DNA of 64,000 nucleotides from ZC4RG30 sp963777735 (GCA_963777735.1 CAVZRQ010000008.1:1302001-1366000), one strand, 5' to 3'; positions 45,339 to 56,916 are shown, numbered from the stretch's first letter. The notes: a model not told the origin generated them from the letters alone. Made by a program: numbers and translations.

Positions 45339-47417
45339 TCACGGCCCTGCGGCCATGAGACCCCGCTTCTCCAGCAACGGTCCGATCAGCGGCTCCTGCC
45401 CGGCGAAGTCCTTGAACAGCTGCGAGGCATCCACGCTGCCGCCGCGCGACAGCAGGGACTGGCGGAAGTGGTCTCCATTCGCGCGCGTCATGCCGCCATG
45501 CGACCTGAACCAGACTTCGCAGTTGGCATCCAGCACCTCCGCCCAGATGTAGGCGTAATAACCCGCCGCATAGCCGCCCATGATGTGGCTGAAATAGGGC
45601 GTGCGGTAGCGCGGCGGGACAGGCTCGTAGTGGATGCCCTCGGCCGCCAGCGCATCGGCCTCGAACGCCATCACCCCTGCGGCATCCGGAACCTCGGCTG
45701 CAACGACCTGATGCCAGCGCTGATCCAGCAACGCAGCTCCCAGGTATTCGGTGGTCGCAAAGCCCTGGTTGAATTTTGCCGCAGCGACCACCTTCTCCAG
45801 CAGATCCGGCGGCATGGGTGCGCCGGTTCGATGATGCCTGGCATAGTTCTGCAGCACGGCGGGCCAGTCGGCCCACATCTCGTTCGCCTGCGACGGGAAC
45901 TCCACGAAATCGCGCGGCACTGCCGTGCCGCTGAAATACGGATACTTCACGTTCGAGAACATGCCGTGGAGTGCGTGGCCGAATTCATGAAATGCCGTCA
46001 CCACCTCGGCCCAGGTCAGGAGCGTGGGCTCGCCGTCCGGTGGTTTCGGAATGTTCAGGTGGTTGGCAACCACCGGCCGGTAGCCTGTCAGCGCCGACTG
46101 CGACACATAGGAATTCATCCAGGCACCGCCGTGCTTGGATTTGCGGGCGTACATGTCCGCGATGAAGATCGCCAGCTGCGTGCCGTCCGCATCGAACACA
46201 TCGTAGACGCGCACATCCGGATGGTAGACCGGCAGATCGCTGCGACGCCTGAAGCTGAGGCCATACAAACGGGAGGCGGCGTAGAACACACCGTTTTCCA
46301 GCACGTTGGTCAGCTCGAGGTAGGGTCGGATCTGCGACTCATCGAAGGCATGCTGCGCGATACGCACCTTCTCGCTGAAATAGGCCCAGTCCCACGGCGC
46401 CAGCGCGAAGTCACCACCATCGCGGTTGATTCTGGCCTGCAGCGCATCGGCTTCACGTTTCGCATTGGCCACTGCGGCCGGCGCAAGTTGCCGCAGCATG
46501 GCGTTGACGGCTGCCGGAGTGCGCGCCGTCTGGTCCTCGAGGCTGTAGGCGGCATGATTCGCAAAACCCAGCAGCATGGCGCGCTCCGCACGCAGCCGGA
46601 TGGTCCTGCTGATGACCTGACGGTTGTCGAAGCTGCCGCCATCGCTGCCACGATTCACCGAGGCCAGATGCAACCGTCGGCGCAATGATCGATCGTGCAG
46701 CTGCTGGCCGAACGGTTGCCCGGTGGTGTTGAGCAGCGTCAGGACATACTTGCCCGCCAACCCACGCGCCTGCCCCTCGGCAGCTGCCGCCGCAATCTGC
46801 GCTTCGCTCAACCCGTCCAGCTGCTGCACATCGTCGACCACGACGGCAGAGCGGTTCACCTCATCCAGCACGTTCTGGCTGAACTGGCTGCCCAGCGCCG
46901 CCAGCTCGGAATTCATGGCCTTGAGCCGATCCTTGTCGGGCGCGGAGAGTTTCGCACCGGCACGCACGAAGTCGGAGTAATAGCGCTCGATCAGTCGCTG
47001 GCTTTCGGCATCGAGACCCAGCGCGCTGCGCTGGTCATGCAACGCCTGCAGGCGGGCGAACAGCTTGCTGTCCAGTTGTATTGCATCGGTGTGGGCGGCA
47101 AATCGCGGCGCATATTCGCTGCGCAGCCGGTTGCGTTCGTCGTTGGTGTCCGCGCCGACCAGCGAGAAGAACACGGTGGTGGCACGGTCGAGGATCTGGC
47201 CACTCCTCTCCAGCGCCAGCAGGGTGTTCCCGAAGTCCGGCGGATCAGGGTTGTCGGCGATGGCGCGGACCTCTGTCAGCTGCGCGGCCATCCCGGCGTC
47301 GAATGCCGGGGCAAAGTCGGCGTCCTTGATCAGGTCGAACTGCGGGTAGTGCAGCGGGAGCGGGCTGGGAGCAAGGAACGGGTTGTCGGCGGGCAGTGAT
47401 GCCGCAGTGTTGGTCAT
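45339..47417 (-). CDS. dcp: M3-family zinc peptidyl-dipeptidase, Dcp-like
   Basis: 692 residues from ATG 47417. No signal peptide is visible, so it is probably cytoplasmic. The zinc site HEFGHALHGMFS (HExxH) and the downstream Glu in PSQANEMWADWP give the M3 metal set. The C-terminal HIMGGYAAGYYAYIWAEVLDANC is typical of Dcp/oligopeptidase A. It removes dipeptides from peptide C-termini. Length matches Dcp (about 680). Its stop abuts that of the POT transporter on the other strand. Confidence 0.9.
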   Translation of the reverse strand: MTNTAASLPADNPFLAPSPLPLHYPQFDLIKDADFAPAFDAGMAAQLTEVRAIADNPDPPDFGNTLLALERSGQILDRATTVFFSLVGADTNDERNRLRSEYAPRFAAHTDAIQLDSKLFARLQALHDQRSALGLDAESQRLIERYYSDFVRAGAKLSAPDKDRLKAMNSELAALGSQFSQNVLDEVNRSAVVVDDVQQLDGLSEAQIAAAAAEGQARGLAGKYVLTLLNTTGQPFGQQLHDRSLRRRLHLASVNRGSDGGSFDNRQVISRTIRLRAERAMLLGFANHAAYSLEDQTARTPAAVNAMLRQLAPAAVANAKREADALQARINRDGGDFALAPWDWAYFSEKVRIAQHAFDESQIRPYLELTNVLENGVFYAASRLYGLSFRRRSDLPVYHPDVRVYDVFDADGTQLAIFIADMYARKSKHGGAWMNSYVSQSALTGYRPVVANHLNIPKPPDGEPTLLTWAEVVTAFHEFGHALHGMFSNVKYPYFSGTAVPRDFVEFPSQANEMWADWPAVLQNYARHHRTGAPMPPDLLEKVVAAAKFNQGFATTEYLGAALLDQRWHQVVAAEVPDAAGVMAFEADALAAEGIHYEPVPPRYRTPYFSHIMGGYAAGYYAYIWAEVLDANCEVWFRSHGGMTRANGDHFRQSLLSRGGSVDASQLFKDFAGQEPLIGPLLEKRGLMAAGP

Positions 47418-47574
47418 GATTCCGGACTGAAATCGCCGTTTGCGGCGGGATACCCAGATTAACCCAAGACGCCCCGCCGCAATGCAGCTCAGTCGAGCAC
47501 GGTCCAGGTCTCGATGACGGTCTCCAGTGTCACCAGCTACGCGAGGTCGAATTGCCCACGGGGCCATTGCCAAT

Positions 47575-48909
47575 CTAGAGCTGGGGATTGGGCAGCTGGA
47601 TCGCCACGCACATCCCGCCTTCCTCGCGATTGTGAAGTGACAGGTGCCCGTCATGCGCCTCGACGATCTCGCGGGCCAGCGCAAGGCCCAGCCCGGTGCC
47701 GTGCCGTTTGGTGGAATAGAAAGGCATCAGCGCATTCTGCAGCACAGGGCCATGCATCCCCGGCCCGGCATCGAGCACTTCCAGCCGAACCCGCTCCAGA
47801 CGGTAGACCAGCCGCACCATCACGCTGCCTGCCGGGGATCCCGATTCATGCGCGTTCTTCAGCAGGTTCAGCAGCGCCTGCTCGATCTGCGCGGGATCAA
47901 TCCGGCCGGGCAGCGGCCCGTCTGGTAATTCCAGGGCAAACGGGATCTGGCGTGCCAGCGCCGTCAACAATTCACGCCAGTCGACATCCTGCGGCTGTGG
48001 ATGCGGCAACTTCGCAAACCGGGAATAACCCCCTATGAACTCCTCCAGATGGCGCGAACGCTCCGCGATAGTGCCGAAAATCTGCTCGAGCCGATCGGCG
48101 CGCCCGCGCCGCACCAGCTCGGCGCCTGATCGTGCCAGGGAAGCAATGGGTGCCAGCGAGTTGTTCAACTCATGGCTGATCACGCGGATGACTTTCTTCC
48201 AGGTTTGCACTTCCTGCCGCCGCAGCTCGTTGGTCAGTCGGCGCAACAACAACAGTTCGTGCGCGCGGCCGTTGAGCCGGAAATGTCGGCGGGAAAGATG
48301 GTAGGACTGATCCTCGTCCGGACTTTCGGCGTCGCCAGTCACGAATAGACTGTCGCCACCGCGCTCCAATGCGGCACGCAACTCCACTGGCGCTGCCGCA
48401 ATCAGATCGTCGAAACTTCGCCCTTCCAGCTTCCAGCCACTGTTGAGCAGCTTCCGGGCCGCGACATTGGCAAACACGATGCGCCGCCCCCCGTCGCCGC
48501 CGGCTGCGACCAGCAGCATGGCAACGGGCGTGTTCTGCACCATGGCGTCCAGCAGCAGTTCGCGCTGCACCAGCGCCTGCCGCTGTTCGCGCAGAACTTC
48601 CCCCAGATCCGCGTGGGCGGAAACCAGCTCTGCCAGTTCGTCATTGCCGCGCCAGTGAATGCCGAAGTTGTACTCGCCATCGCGATAGCTGTGGACGCTG
48701 CCGGCGAGCGCCCGCATCAGCGCCAGCAACGGCTTCAAAGCACGGTGCACCACCCATGTGGCCATCGGCGCCAGCAGGACCAGGGACAGCAAAGCTGCCA
48801 GCAACGCATCACCCAACCAGCGTTGCAGCAGCAGTGGCAACAGGACTGCCAGCACCAGAAGTGGCAGCACCCACAGCAGCAGGCGGCCGGCAAGTGAGCG
48901 GCGGATCAT
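47575..48909 (-). CDS. Sensor histidine kinase, NtrB/AtoS-like, without periplasmic domain
   Basis: 444 residues. Two closely spaced membrane segments (LLLWVLPLLVLAVLLPLLL and LLAALLSLVLLAPMATWVV) leave only a few periplasmic residues. These lead to a HAMP-like linker, a PAS-type segment (LLLDAMVQNTPVAMLLVAAGG), the H-box VIRVISHELNNSLAPIASLARSG with the phosphorylated His, an N-box-like QALLNLLKNAHESG and G boxes DAGPGMHG and GTGLGLALAREIV. Sensing must be within the membrane, by a partner or in the cytoplasm. ATG 48909 lies 10 bases after the activator stop, so the pair is co-transcribed. Confidence 0.9.
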   Translation of the reverse strand: MIRRSLAGRLLLWVLPLLVLAVLLPLLLQRWLGDALLAALLSLVLLAPMATWVVHRALKPLLALMRALAGSVHSYRDGEYNFGIHWRGNDELAELVSAHADLGEVLREQRQALVQRELLLDAMVQNTPVAMLLVAAGGDGGRRIVFANVAARKLLNSGWKLEGRSFDDLIAAAPVELRAALERGGDSLFVTGDAESPDEDQSYHLSRRHFRLNGRAHELLLLRRLTNELRRQEVQTWKKVIRVISHELNNSLAPIASLARSGAELVRRGRADRLEQIFGTIAERSRHLEEFIGGYSRFAKLPHPQPQDVDWRELLTALARQIPFALELPDGPLPGRIDPAQIEQALLNLLKNAHESGSPAGSVMVRLVYRLERVRLEVLDAGPGMHGPVLQNALMPFYSTKRHGTGLGLALAREIVEAHDGHLSLHNREEGGMCVAIQLPNPQL

Positions 48910-48919
48910 CCGCACTGGA

Positions 48920-50257
48920 TCACCGGTGAACGATACCGAAGCGGTCCATGCGCCGATACAGCGCCTGCCGCGAAAGCCCAAGGTGTCCTGCAGCCTGCGC
49001 AACCACACCATTCGCGAGTGCCAGCGCGGCCTCGATGCCTGCTTTGTCGGGCTCTTCCACAGCAGATATCCGCTGGACCGCCGGCTTCGGCAGATTCAGA
49101 TCAACCGCTTCGATGCGTCCATTCTGTGCAAGCAGGCCTGCGCGCTGGATCACGTTCCGCAGTTCCCGCACGTTGCCGGGCCATGAATGACGCAGGAGCG
49201 CTGCGCGCGCGGACTCGGCCAGCGGCATTTCGGCCGGACGAAAGAGGTCTGCGAGCGGCAGGATATCGCCGGGACGCTCGGACAGCGGAGGGAGCTGCAC
49301 TTCGATTGCATTCAGCCGGTAGTAAAGGTCCTCCCGAAATGTTCCCGCACGAATCATCGCACCGAGATCCGCATTGGTGGCGCTGATAACCCGCACGCTC
49401 ACGCAGCGCTCCCGGTTCGAACCAAGCCGCTCGAAACGGCCCGTTTCCAGTACTCGTAGCAATTTCACCTGCCCAGCCAATGGCAGATTGCCGATCTCGT
49501 CGAGGAACAGAGTGCCGCCGTCGGCTGCTTCGAACTTGCCCTCGCGGGCGCGGTTCGCACCGGTGTAGGCACCGGCTTCGGCACCGAAAAGCTCTGCTTC
49601 GATCAGGTCCGCGGGGAGCGCGCCACAGTTCACCGTAACGAAAGGACCTTGCCGTACAGTGGAGTTGGCCTGGATGATTTCGGCCACCTTTTCCTTGCCG
49701 CTGCCATTCGGCCCGGTGATTAGCACCGGCAGTTCCGCACGTGCCACCTGGCAGGCCAGCGTGATCGCCCGCTCGCTGGCTGGATCTGCAAAAATCAGAC
49801 CCCGCAGGTCATAGCGGGAAGCCAGTTCTTCACGACGCTTTCTCTCGCGCAGATGGCGATAATCGAGTTCGCGCCGGGCTTCCACCAGCTCCAGCAGGTT
49901 GTTGACCGTAGTCAGCAGACGCGCCTCATCCCAGGGTTTCGCGAGGTAATCAGCGGCGCCTGCCTTGATCAGCGCCACGGCACTGGGAAGGTGCGTCCAG
50001 GCCGTCAGCAGTATCACTGGCAGATCCGGATGTTGCTGCCGGATTGCGGCAAACAGCGCCTCGCCCTCCGCGCCGGAAGTGGTGTCGGTGCTGAAGTTCA
50101 TGTCCTGGATCACGAGGTCGATCGGTTCGCTGCGCAGGATTTCGAGCCCTGCCTGCGGTGAAGCAGCGTGCAGGGCAGCCACCTCCTGGAGTGAGAACAG
50201 CACTTCCAGTGCGGTGGCTACCGCGGGATTGTCGTCAATGATCAGAATGGTGGGCAT
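48920..50257 (-). CDS. Sigma-54-dependent response regulator, NtrC family
   Basis: 445 residues. Receiver domain first (ILIIDDNPAV; phospho-Asp in LVIQDMNFS; Thr in LLTAWTH; Lys in LAKPWDE). The AAA+ domain has Walker A GPNGSGKEKVAEII, the sigma-54 contact loop GAYTGANRAREGKFE, Walker B GGTLFLDEIGNLPL and arginine-finger region FREDLYYRLN. A Fis-type helix-turn-helix ends the protein (AAGHLGLSRQALYRRMDRFGI). ATG 50257 is chosen by the receiver start. It lies directly downstream of the efflux genes and upstream of its kinase; a matching sigma-54 promoter stands at 54882-54897. Confidence 0.93.
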   Translation of the reverse strand: MPTILIIDDNPAVATALEVLFSLQEVAALHAASPQAGLEILRSEPIDLVIQDMNFSTDTTSGAEGEALFAAIRQQHPDLPVILLTAWTHLPSAVALIKAGAADYLAKPWDEARLLTTVNNLLELVEARRELDYRHLRERKRREELASRYDLRGLIFADPASERAITLACQVARAELPVLITGPNGSGKEKVAEIIQANSTVRQGPFVTVNCGALPADLIEAELFGAEAGAYTGANRAREGKFEAADGGTLFLDEIGNLPLAGQVKLLRVLETGRFERLGSNRERCVSVRVISATNADLGAMIRAGTFREDLYYRLNAIEVQLPPLSERPGDILPLADLFRPAEMPLAESARAALLRHSWPGNVRELRNVIQRAGLLAQNGRIEAVDLNLPKPAVQRISAVEEPDKAGIEAALALANGVVAQAAGHLGLSRQALYRRMDRFGIVHR

Positions 50258-50282
50258 GGGTTCACTCAGCCAGCCACTGATA

Positions 50283-51496
50283 TTACGCGCTACGCGTCGC
50301 GATGGCGGGTGGCACGGCGGCAGCACGTCGCGCCGGGCCCAGCACCGCAACCTGTCCAAGTACCCACAGGATGACGGCCCCGGCAGGCAGGTACTGCCAG
50401 GGCAGCCGCGGCAGTTCGTAACGGCTCATCAGCAGCTGGTTGATCCCGAATGCCAGCAACATGCCAAGCAGGATGCCGAGGGTGGCGAGGATGAAGTTCT
50501 CCAGCTGAAAGTAGCGGAGGATCTGCCCGCGGGTGGCGCCGAGTGCGCGCCGCACGCCGATCTGCTTGGTGCGCTGCTGCACCCAGAAGCTGGCAAGGCC
50601 GACGATGCCCAGCGCAGTGACCACCAGCAGCGCCGCGCAGACACTGACCAGCAGCCAGACCACGGAGCGGTCACGGCTGTAGAAGCCGCGGCGCATGTCC
50701 GTGACCGTCTCCTGGTTGTCGATGATCCGCGCCGGCTCCGCGCGCAGCAGGGCTCGACCGCAGCCTTCAGCACCTCGGCCCGTCGCCCTTCTTCCGTGCG
50801 CAGCACATAGTTGCCCTGGGAAACACGCACCGGAAAGATCATCGCATCGTAGTCGCTCAGATTGTCGTGCCGGCCTGGCTGGACCAACTGTCGACGACGC
50901 CCACAATACGGATCGGCGAATCGCCAAAGACATAGATGTCCTTGCCCAGCGCCGACTCTCCCGGGAAAAGCTTTGCGGCCAGCGCTTCGGTCAGCAGGGC
51001 CGCGGGCACGCCTGCCGCCGAGTCAGGCGCCTCCAGGACCTGCATGTCGACGAATTCGCCGGGCTCGAAGTCGCGACCCTCCACCAGCTGCAGCCCGAAG
51101 GTTTCGACCAGGGTGCCGTCGTCCAGGTACATCGAAGCGTCCCGCGGTGGGCTCTGGCTGTTCCGGAGTCAGATTGATGCTGGAGGCCCACGTACTGTTG
51201 CCATAGGGCATCTGGTTGATGCTGGTGACGGCCTTCACGCCCGGCACGGCTGCAAGCACTGCGAGATCTTCGCGCCGCGTGACATCCGGGCTGCGGTCGG
51301 GCATGAGGCTGGTGGCGGCAATATGCAGCAGCTCCTGCTCGACGACGCCACTGGGGCGGTCCATGCGCTGCACGCGCGCGCTGACCAGGAAAATCGCGTT
51401 GCAGATGATGGCGCAGCTGAGCGCGACTTCCACCACGATCAGGGCGGCCGCGGTCTTGTGGCGCAGCAGCGCCGAGAGGACAGGACGGATTTCCAT
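50283..51496 (-). pseudogene. MacB/FtsX-type ABC permease 2, frame-broken
   Basis: Inner-membrane permease of the MacB_PCD-FtsX type. The N-terminal helix is MEIRPVLSALLRHKTAAALIVV from ATG 51496; the periplasmic core includes GVKAVTSINQMPYGNSTWAS, LVEGRDFEPGEFVDMQVLE and ALGKDIYVFGDSPIRIVGVVD; the C-terminal FtsX block reads RTKQIGVRRALGATRGQILRYFQ. Frame breaks near 51140, 50880 and 50760. Family residues persist across each break, so sequence errors are likely. Together with the preceding permease it would form a two-subunit transmembrane part. Confidence 0.78.
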
Positions 51497-51504
51497 GGAA
51501 TCTC

Positions 51505-52823
51505 CTACTGCGACTTGAGCTGGATGGCAGGTGCGATCTGCATCGCTCGCAGGGCGGGCAACAGGCCGGCCAGCAGGCTGGCAGCCAGCGCAAGCACGAA
51601 TGTCGCCAGCAACATGGAGGAATCCAGCTGGGCCAGCTTCGCATACTCGTCCGGCTGCTGACGCACCAGCCACAGGCCGAGCATCGCGAAGCCCAGCCCC
51701 AGCAACGCACCGGCCAGACCGATGGTGCCGGCTTCCACCAGGCACTGACGGAGGATATCGGAGCGTGATGCGCCGAGCGCACGGCGCACGCCGATCTCGC
51801 CGCTGCGACGCAGGAACTTGGCCAGCAGCAGGCCCATGGTGTTGACCAGGCACACCAGCAGGAAGCCGAAGGCCAGCCACATCTGCAGGCGCACGTCGTT
51901 GGGCACCACCTCCTTGGTATCCAGCCAGTCCATCACGTCGTGCAGGCGCACGTTGGCGGGACGTTCGAAGCGTCCGGCGCTGCGCTGCTCGTCGGAGTAG
52001 TCGGTGAGATAGCGGCGGTAGTCGGCCACCTGCTCCGGCGGTATTCAGCTCCACCCAGTACTGCAACCAGATGCAGGGCGCATTGACGCTGCGGGAACCT
52101 TCGTCGTCCTGGTTCGAATTGCCCCAGCAGCTGGTGCTCCCCTGGGTTTCGAGGCGCAAGATCGCGCGAGGTGGTGAACGGAATGAAGACCTGCTCGGAG
52201 CCACCGAACCGTGCGACTGGTCAGATCGTAGAAGCGCGGATTGAGATCCCATTCGTCCAGCACGCCGATGATCTGCAGCGTGGCCTGCTGCACGCGCAGA
52301 TTGCGACCCAGCGGCGGTTCGCTCGCCGAACAGCTTCCTGGCGAGTTCGCTGGTGATCACGGCCACGCGTGCGCGTGCTTCGTCTTCGGCGGCAGTCCAG
52401 CCACGCCCGGCGATCAGCGGCGCGTCGAACATCGGAAAGAAATCCGCGGTGGTGTAGCGGGACTGCGCGCGGAACGGTTTCAGCCACCTGCGCCTCCGGC
52501 AGGAGGGTGACGAATCCAGCCGGACATGAGCGCCTGGCGGGTGCCGCGCTTCTGGCGCAGCAGCTCCTCGGCATCACGGCGCGTCAACTGTTCTGGCGGA
52601 TCGGCATCGGGCGGGCATCACGCCCGAGACTGCGCGGCTCGACCCGCGGGAGGAACAGCTGGCTGCTCTTCTGGGGAATCGGATCGCCGGACAGCACGTG
52701 ATACACCGTCAGCGTGGTGATCGAGGCGCCGATGCCCAGCGCGATGGCCAGCACCATCAGCGCGGTGAGCACCTTGTTGCGGCGGAAGCTGCGCAGTGCG
52801 AGCTGGAAGTAGTAGCCGAACAT
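51505..52823 (-). pseudogene. MacB/FtsX-type ABC permease 1, frame-broken
   Basis: Begins ATG 52823 (MFGYYFQLALRSFRRNKVLT, then LALGIGASITTLTVYHVL). Pieces of the periplasmic domain appear in several frames (FDAPLIAGRGWTAAEDEAR; LQIIGVLDEWDLNPRFYDL), and the final 170 residues are continuous: LLLAKFLRRSGEIGVRRALGASRSDILRQCL to 51505. At least five frame breaks lie between about 52580 and 52030. It lies 9 bases before permease 2 and just after the ATPase gene. With the ATPase and adaptor it makes a MacAB-like exporter; MacB fuses ATPase and permease, whereas here they are separate. Confidence 0.75.
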
Positions 52824-52832
52824 GGGGCTTCC

Positions 52833-53548
<716 letters not shown>

Positions 53549-53556
<8 letters not shown>

Positions 53557-54857
53557 GGCGACTCCTCAATGGATCCTTGCGCTGTCCGGCATCGTCGAAC
53601 TGTTCTGCACCGGCGACCACGACGCGGTCGCCCAGCTTCAGTCCTTCCAGGACTTCGATTTCACCCAGACTGCTCGCACCCAGCCGTACCGGGCGACGCT
53701 CGGCCAGCGTGCCATTCACGACATAGGCATAGCGGCCGCCCGTCTGGTCGATGAAAGAGCCGCGCTCCAGCTTCAGCACATCGCGGCGCGTATCCATCAG
53801 CACGCGCACCGACAGACGCTGGTTCTGGCGCAGGCCGGGAGGCTGCCCCTCCGCTGAAGCGGACGCGTGCGGTGACTTCGCCATTGACCACTTCCGGCGA
53901 AACCGCCGAGATCTCGCCCGGCCATTGTTCCCCGGTACTGCCGCCAAGCTGCGCAGACATGCCGATGCCCAGATCGCGCGCGAAGCTCTCCGGCACCCTG
54001 ATCTCGACTTCGAACAGCGCCAGGTCCACGACGCTGAGCACCGCGCCATTGGCGACCACGACTGGTGCCCTGCGCCACCTGCACCTGCCCCACCTGCCCG
54101 TCGAAGGGCGCGCGCAGGATCAGCGCATCGACCTGGCGCCGCGCTTCGACCACCACTGCACGCTGCCGTTCGGCCAGCAGCTGCTTGTTCCGCGCATCGA
54201 GATCGGCGCCGGCCGACTGCAGCCTGAAATCCTCGTTGGCCGTGTTCAGCCCAATGCGTGGCCTTCTTCATTTCGTCTTCGGCATGATCCATGTCGTTCT
54301 GCGACACGGCTCCGTCCGGTAAGCGCTCTGGTAGCGCTCCAGGCTGCGCTGTGCAGTCGTGCGACCGATCTCCGGCCTGGTCCAGACTCTTGCGGGCATT
54401 GAGCTTCGCGATCTGCGCATCGAGATTTGCGCGACGCGCCCCGGCTTCCAGGCTGGCCAGCGTCGATTCCTCCTGCACCAGCCGGCTGCGCAGCTCCGGA
54501 CTGTCGATGGTCGCGAGTTCCTGGCCCCGCTTCACCCGGTCGCCGGCGACCACCTTCAGCGTCACCTTGCCTGCGGCGATGGCATAGAGCGTGGGGCTGT
54601 TGGCGGCGATGACGCGACCGTCGGCCGACAGATCGCGCACCAGATCGCCGCGCACCACGGTGGCGATGCGCAGTCTTCCGGTGTCGATGGATCGCCCAGC
54701 GCCCCGCCACTGAGCGTCGCCACCCACGCGGCAGACAGCACCAGCACGCAATGCCGGCGCCCAGCAGCAGACGCCTGCGCATGCGGCTGTGCGATGGGCT
54801 TGTGGTAAGTGCCTGATCCTGTGCGGAGGTATCTCGAAACATGCTGGTGGCTGTCAT
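53549..54857 (-). pseudogene. HlyD/MacA-type periplasmic adaptor, frame-broken
   Basis: The membrane-fusion subunit of the exporter. From ATG 54857: a short cytoplasmic N-terminus, a membrane segment, then RIATVVRGDLVRDLSADGRV and ANSPTLYAIAAGKVTLKVVAGDRVKRGQELATIDSPEL, the lipoyl half-motif. A helical hairpin (SRLVQEESTLASLEAGARRA), the second lipoyl half (LRAPFDGQVGQVQV) and barrel (RVPESFARDLGIGMSAQLGG) follow, ending at TGA 53549. At least six frame breaks lie between about 54740 and 53820. First gene of the operon; a sigma-54 promoter lies just upstream. Confidence 0.8.
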
Positions 54858-54881
54858 TCGGCCATGGACTGCACGGAGAAT

Positions 54882-54897
54882 TGCATGCCGCGTGCCA
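54882..54897 (-). promoter_or_regulatory. Sigma-54 (RpoN) promoter of the efflux operon
   Basis: On the minus strand 54897-54882 reads TGGCACGCGGCATGCA. The GG and GC pairs are 12 bases apart, as required, and the -24 part TGGCACG is a perfect consensus; the -12 part is ATGC instead of TTGC. The start codon of the adaptor (54857) lies about 27 bases downstream of GC. The co-encoded NtrC-type activator supports it. Confidence 0.72.
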
Positions 54898-54951
54898 TTC
54901 GCAAGTTGTTGATCTGTCGAGAGCAGGGACCGTCCGAACCCGGCGTCCGGG

Positions 54952-54978
54952 TGTCCGCGGACAGTGACGCGGACAGTG
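54952..54978. promoter_or_regulatory. Candidate activator-binding site (palindrome plus direct repeat)
   Basis: TGTCCGCGGACA at 54952-54963 is a perfect 12-base palindrome. Its right half continues as GCGGACAGTG (54957-54966), repeated exactly at 54969-54978. It lies about 55-80 bases upstream of the -24 box, in range for an NtrC-type enhancer site that binds the Fis-like domain of the operon's own activator. Assignment is inference. Confidence 0.5.
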
Positions 54979-55118
54979 CGGGGCTCTCAGGCGCGGGCTG
55001 CGTTTCAACCGTGCGAGTGATGCAATATCAGAGCACCGCAGGTTGCTTTGGTCGAGGTGGTTCCTCCTGACGACTCACCCTGAAGTTGATTCAAGACAGC
55101 AGTGCAGGGTGCCGCCAT

Positions 55119-56916
55119 TCACGACTCCACGGCCAGCAGCCCCTCACCACCGGCCGACTGCCGCTCGAACAGCGCGCGATAGTGTCCCTGCGGCAGGCGC
55201 AGCAATGCGAGGTGGTCACCCTCCTCCACGACCCGGCCATGGTCGAACACGAGGATTCGATCCATCGCACGCACGGTAGACAGCCGGTGGGCGATGACGA
55301 TGGCCGTGCGACCTGCCATCAGGCGATCCATGGCCTGCTGGATCAGATGCTCGGACTCGGAGTCCAGGCTCGAGGTCGCCTCATCCAGGATCAGGATGGG
55401 CGCATCGGCCAGGAACGCGCGCGCCAGCGCCACCCGCTGGCGCTCGCCGCCGGAGAGTTTCACGCCGCGTTCGCCCACCAGCGTCTGGTAACCGCGGGGC
55501 AACCGCGCGATGAACTCATGCGCATTGGCGAGCTTTGCTGCGCGCTCGATCTGTGCCTGCGAGGCCTCCGGCCGGGAATAGGCGATGTTCTCGGCAAGGC
55601 TGCGATGGAACAGGATCGGTTCCTGCTGAACGATGGCGATCTGCGAGCGCAGTGAGGCCTGCGTTGCCTGCCGCACGTCCTGGCCATCGATCAGCACGCC
55701 GCCCTCGGTGGCGTCGTAGAGCCGCTGGATCAGTTTCACGAAGGTGGTCTTGCCCGAACCCGACCGACCAACCAGACCCACGCGCTCGCCCGGCGCGATG
55801 CGCACATCCAGCTGTCGATAGAGCGACTCCTTCTGACCCGCGTAGCGGAAGGTCACGTTGTCGAACCGGATCTCGCCGGCGCTGATCTGCAGTGGGCGTG
55901 CGTCCGCCGCATCCAGCGATGCCCAGCGGCTCGTCATGCAGTCGCACCAGCTCTTCCATCTCGTTCACCGAGCGCTGCAGGTGATGCACATGCTGGCCGA
56001 TGTCGCGCAGGTACCCATGCACCACGAAGTAAGTCGTCAGCACATAGGTGATTTCGCCGGGCGTGGCGCGGCCCTGCCACCACAGCCACAGTGCAGTACC
56101 GGTGACAATCGTGCGCACCAGCCACAACACGGCCAGCTGTGCCGTGCCGCTCCAGGTGTGCCGCATCCACGTGCGGGAGGTGCGGCGCGACCATTTGTCG
56201 ATGACACGACCGAGCCGCGCATCCTCGCGCTGTTCTGCGCCGAACGACTTCACCACCGCGTTGGAACCCAGCGCATCCGAAAGCGTGCCGCCCATGCGGG
56301 TGTCCTGCGCATTCGAAAGCCGCGACGCGGGCGCGATCACCCGCATGGCCAGCGTTACCGTGAGGCCCACGTAGGCGATCGCACCTGCTGCCATCAGCAG
56401 TCCCATCACGGGCCACCGGTTGCCAAGCAGCACCACAGTGCCAACCAGCACCACCAGCGACGGCAGCAGGGCCAGCAGCAGCACATCGTTGATCATGTCC
56501 AGCGACCACATGCCGCGCGTGATCTTGCGCACGGTCGATCCGGCGAAGCTGTTGGCATGCCAGTCGGTGGAGAGGCGCTGCACGCGATGGAAAGCATCAC
56601 GCGCCACATCGCGCATCATCCGCAACGTAAGCGGCACGATGGTCCACCAGGCCAGATGGCGCAGGCAGAACATGGCAAACCCGAGCGCCGCCATCATCGC
56701 GAAGGCGCGCATGGCTTCCGGCATGGCATCGCGCCCCTGCGACACTGCGTCGACCAGGCGGCCTGCGTACAGCGGCATGGCCACTTCCGTCAACGTGGCG
56801 AGCGACATGGCTGCGGCCACACCGCCCGCAAGCAGACGCTGCCGCCCCCAGTGGGCAAACGTGAAGGAAAGAACTTTCTTCAGGGCTGCAGCGCCCCGGT
56901 TGGAAACAACGGTCAT
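55119..56916 (-). CDS. MsbA-type ABC exporter, fused permease and ATPase (one frameshift)
   Basis: About 598 residues. From ATG 56916, six hydrophobic segments form the exporter domain (LLAGGVAAAMSLATLTEVAMPLYAGRLVD; LSNAQDTRMGGTLSDALGSN). The frame breaks near 55920, at the link to the ATPase domain, which begins LQISAGEIRFDNVTFRYAG. ATPase motifs are complete: GRSGSGKTTFVKLIQRL, QQEPILFHRSLAENI, LSGGERQRVALARAFL and ILILDEATSSLDSESEHL. Likely exports lipids or drugs; substrate unknown. It ends 262 bases upstream of the adaptor gene and is a separate unit. Confidence 0.87.
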
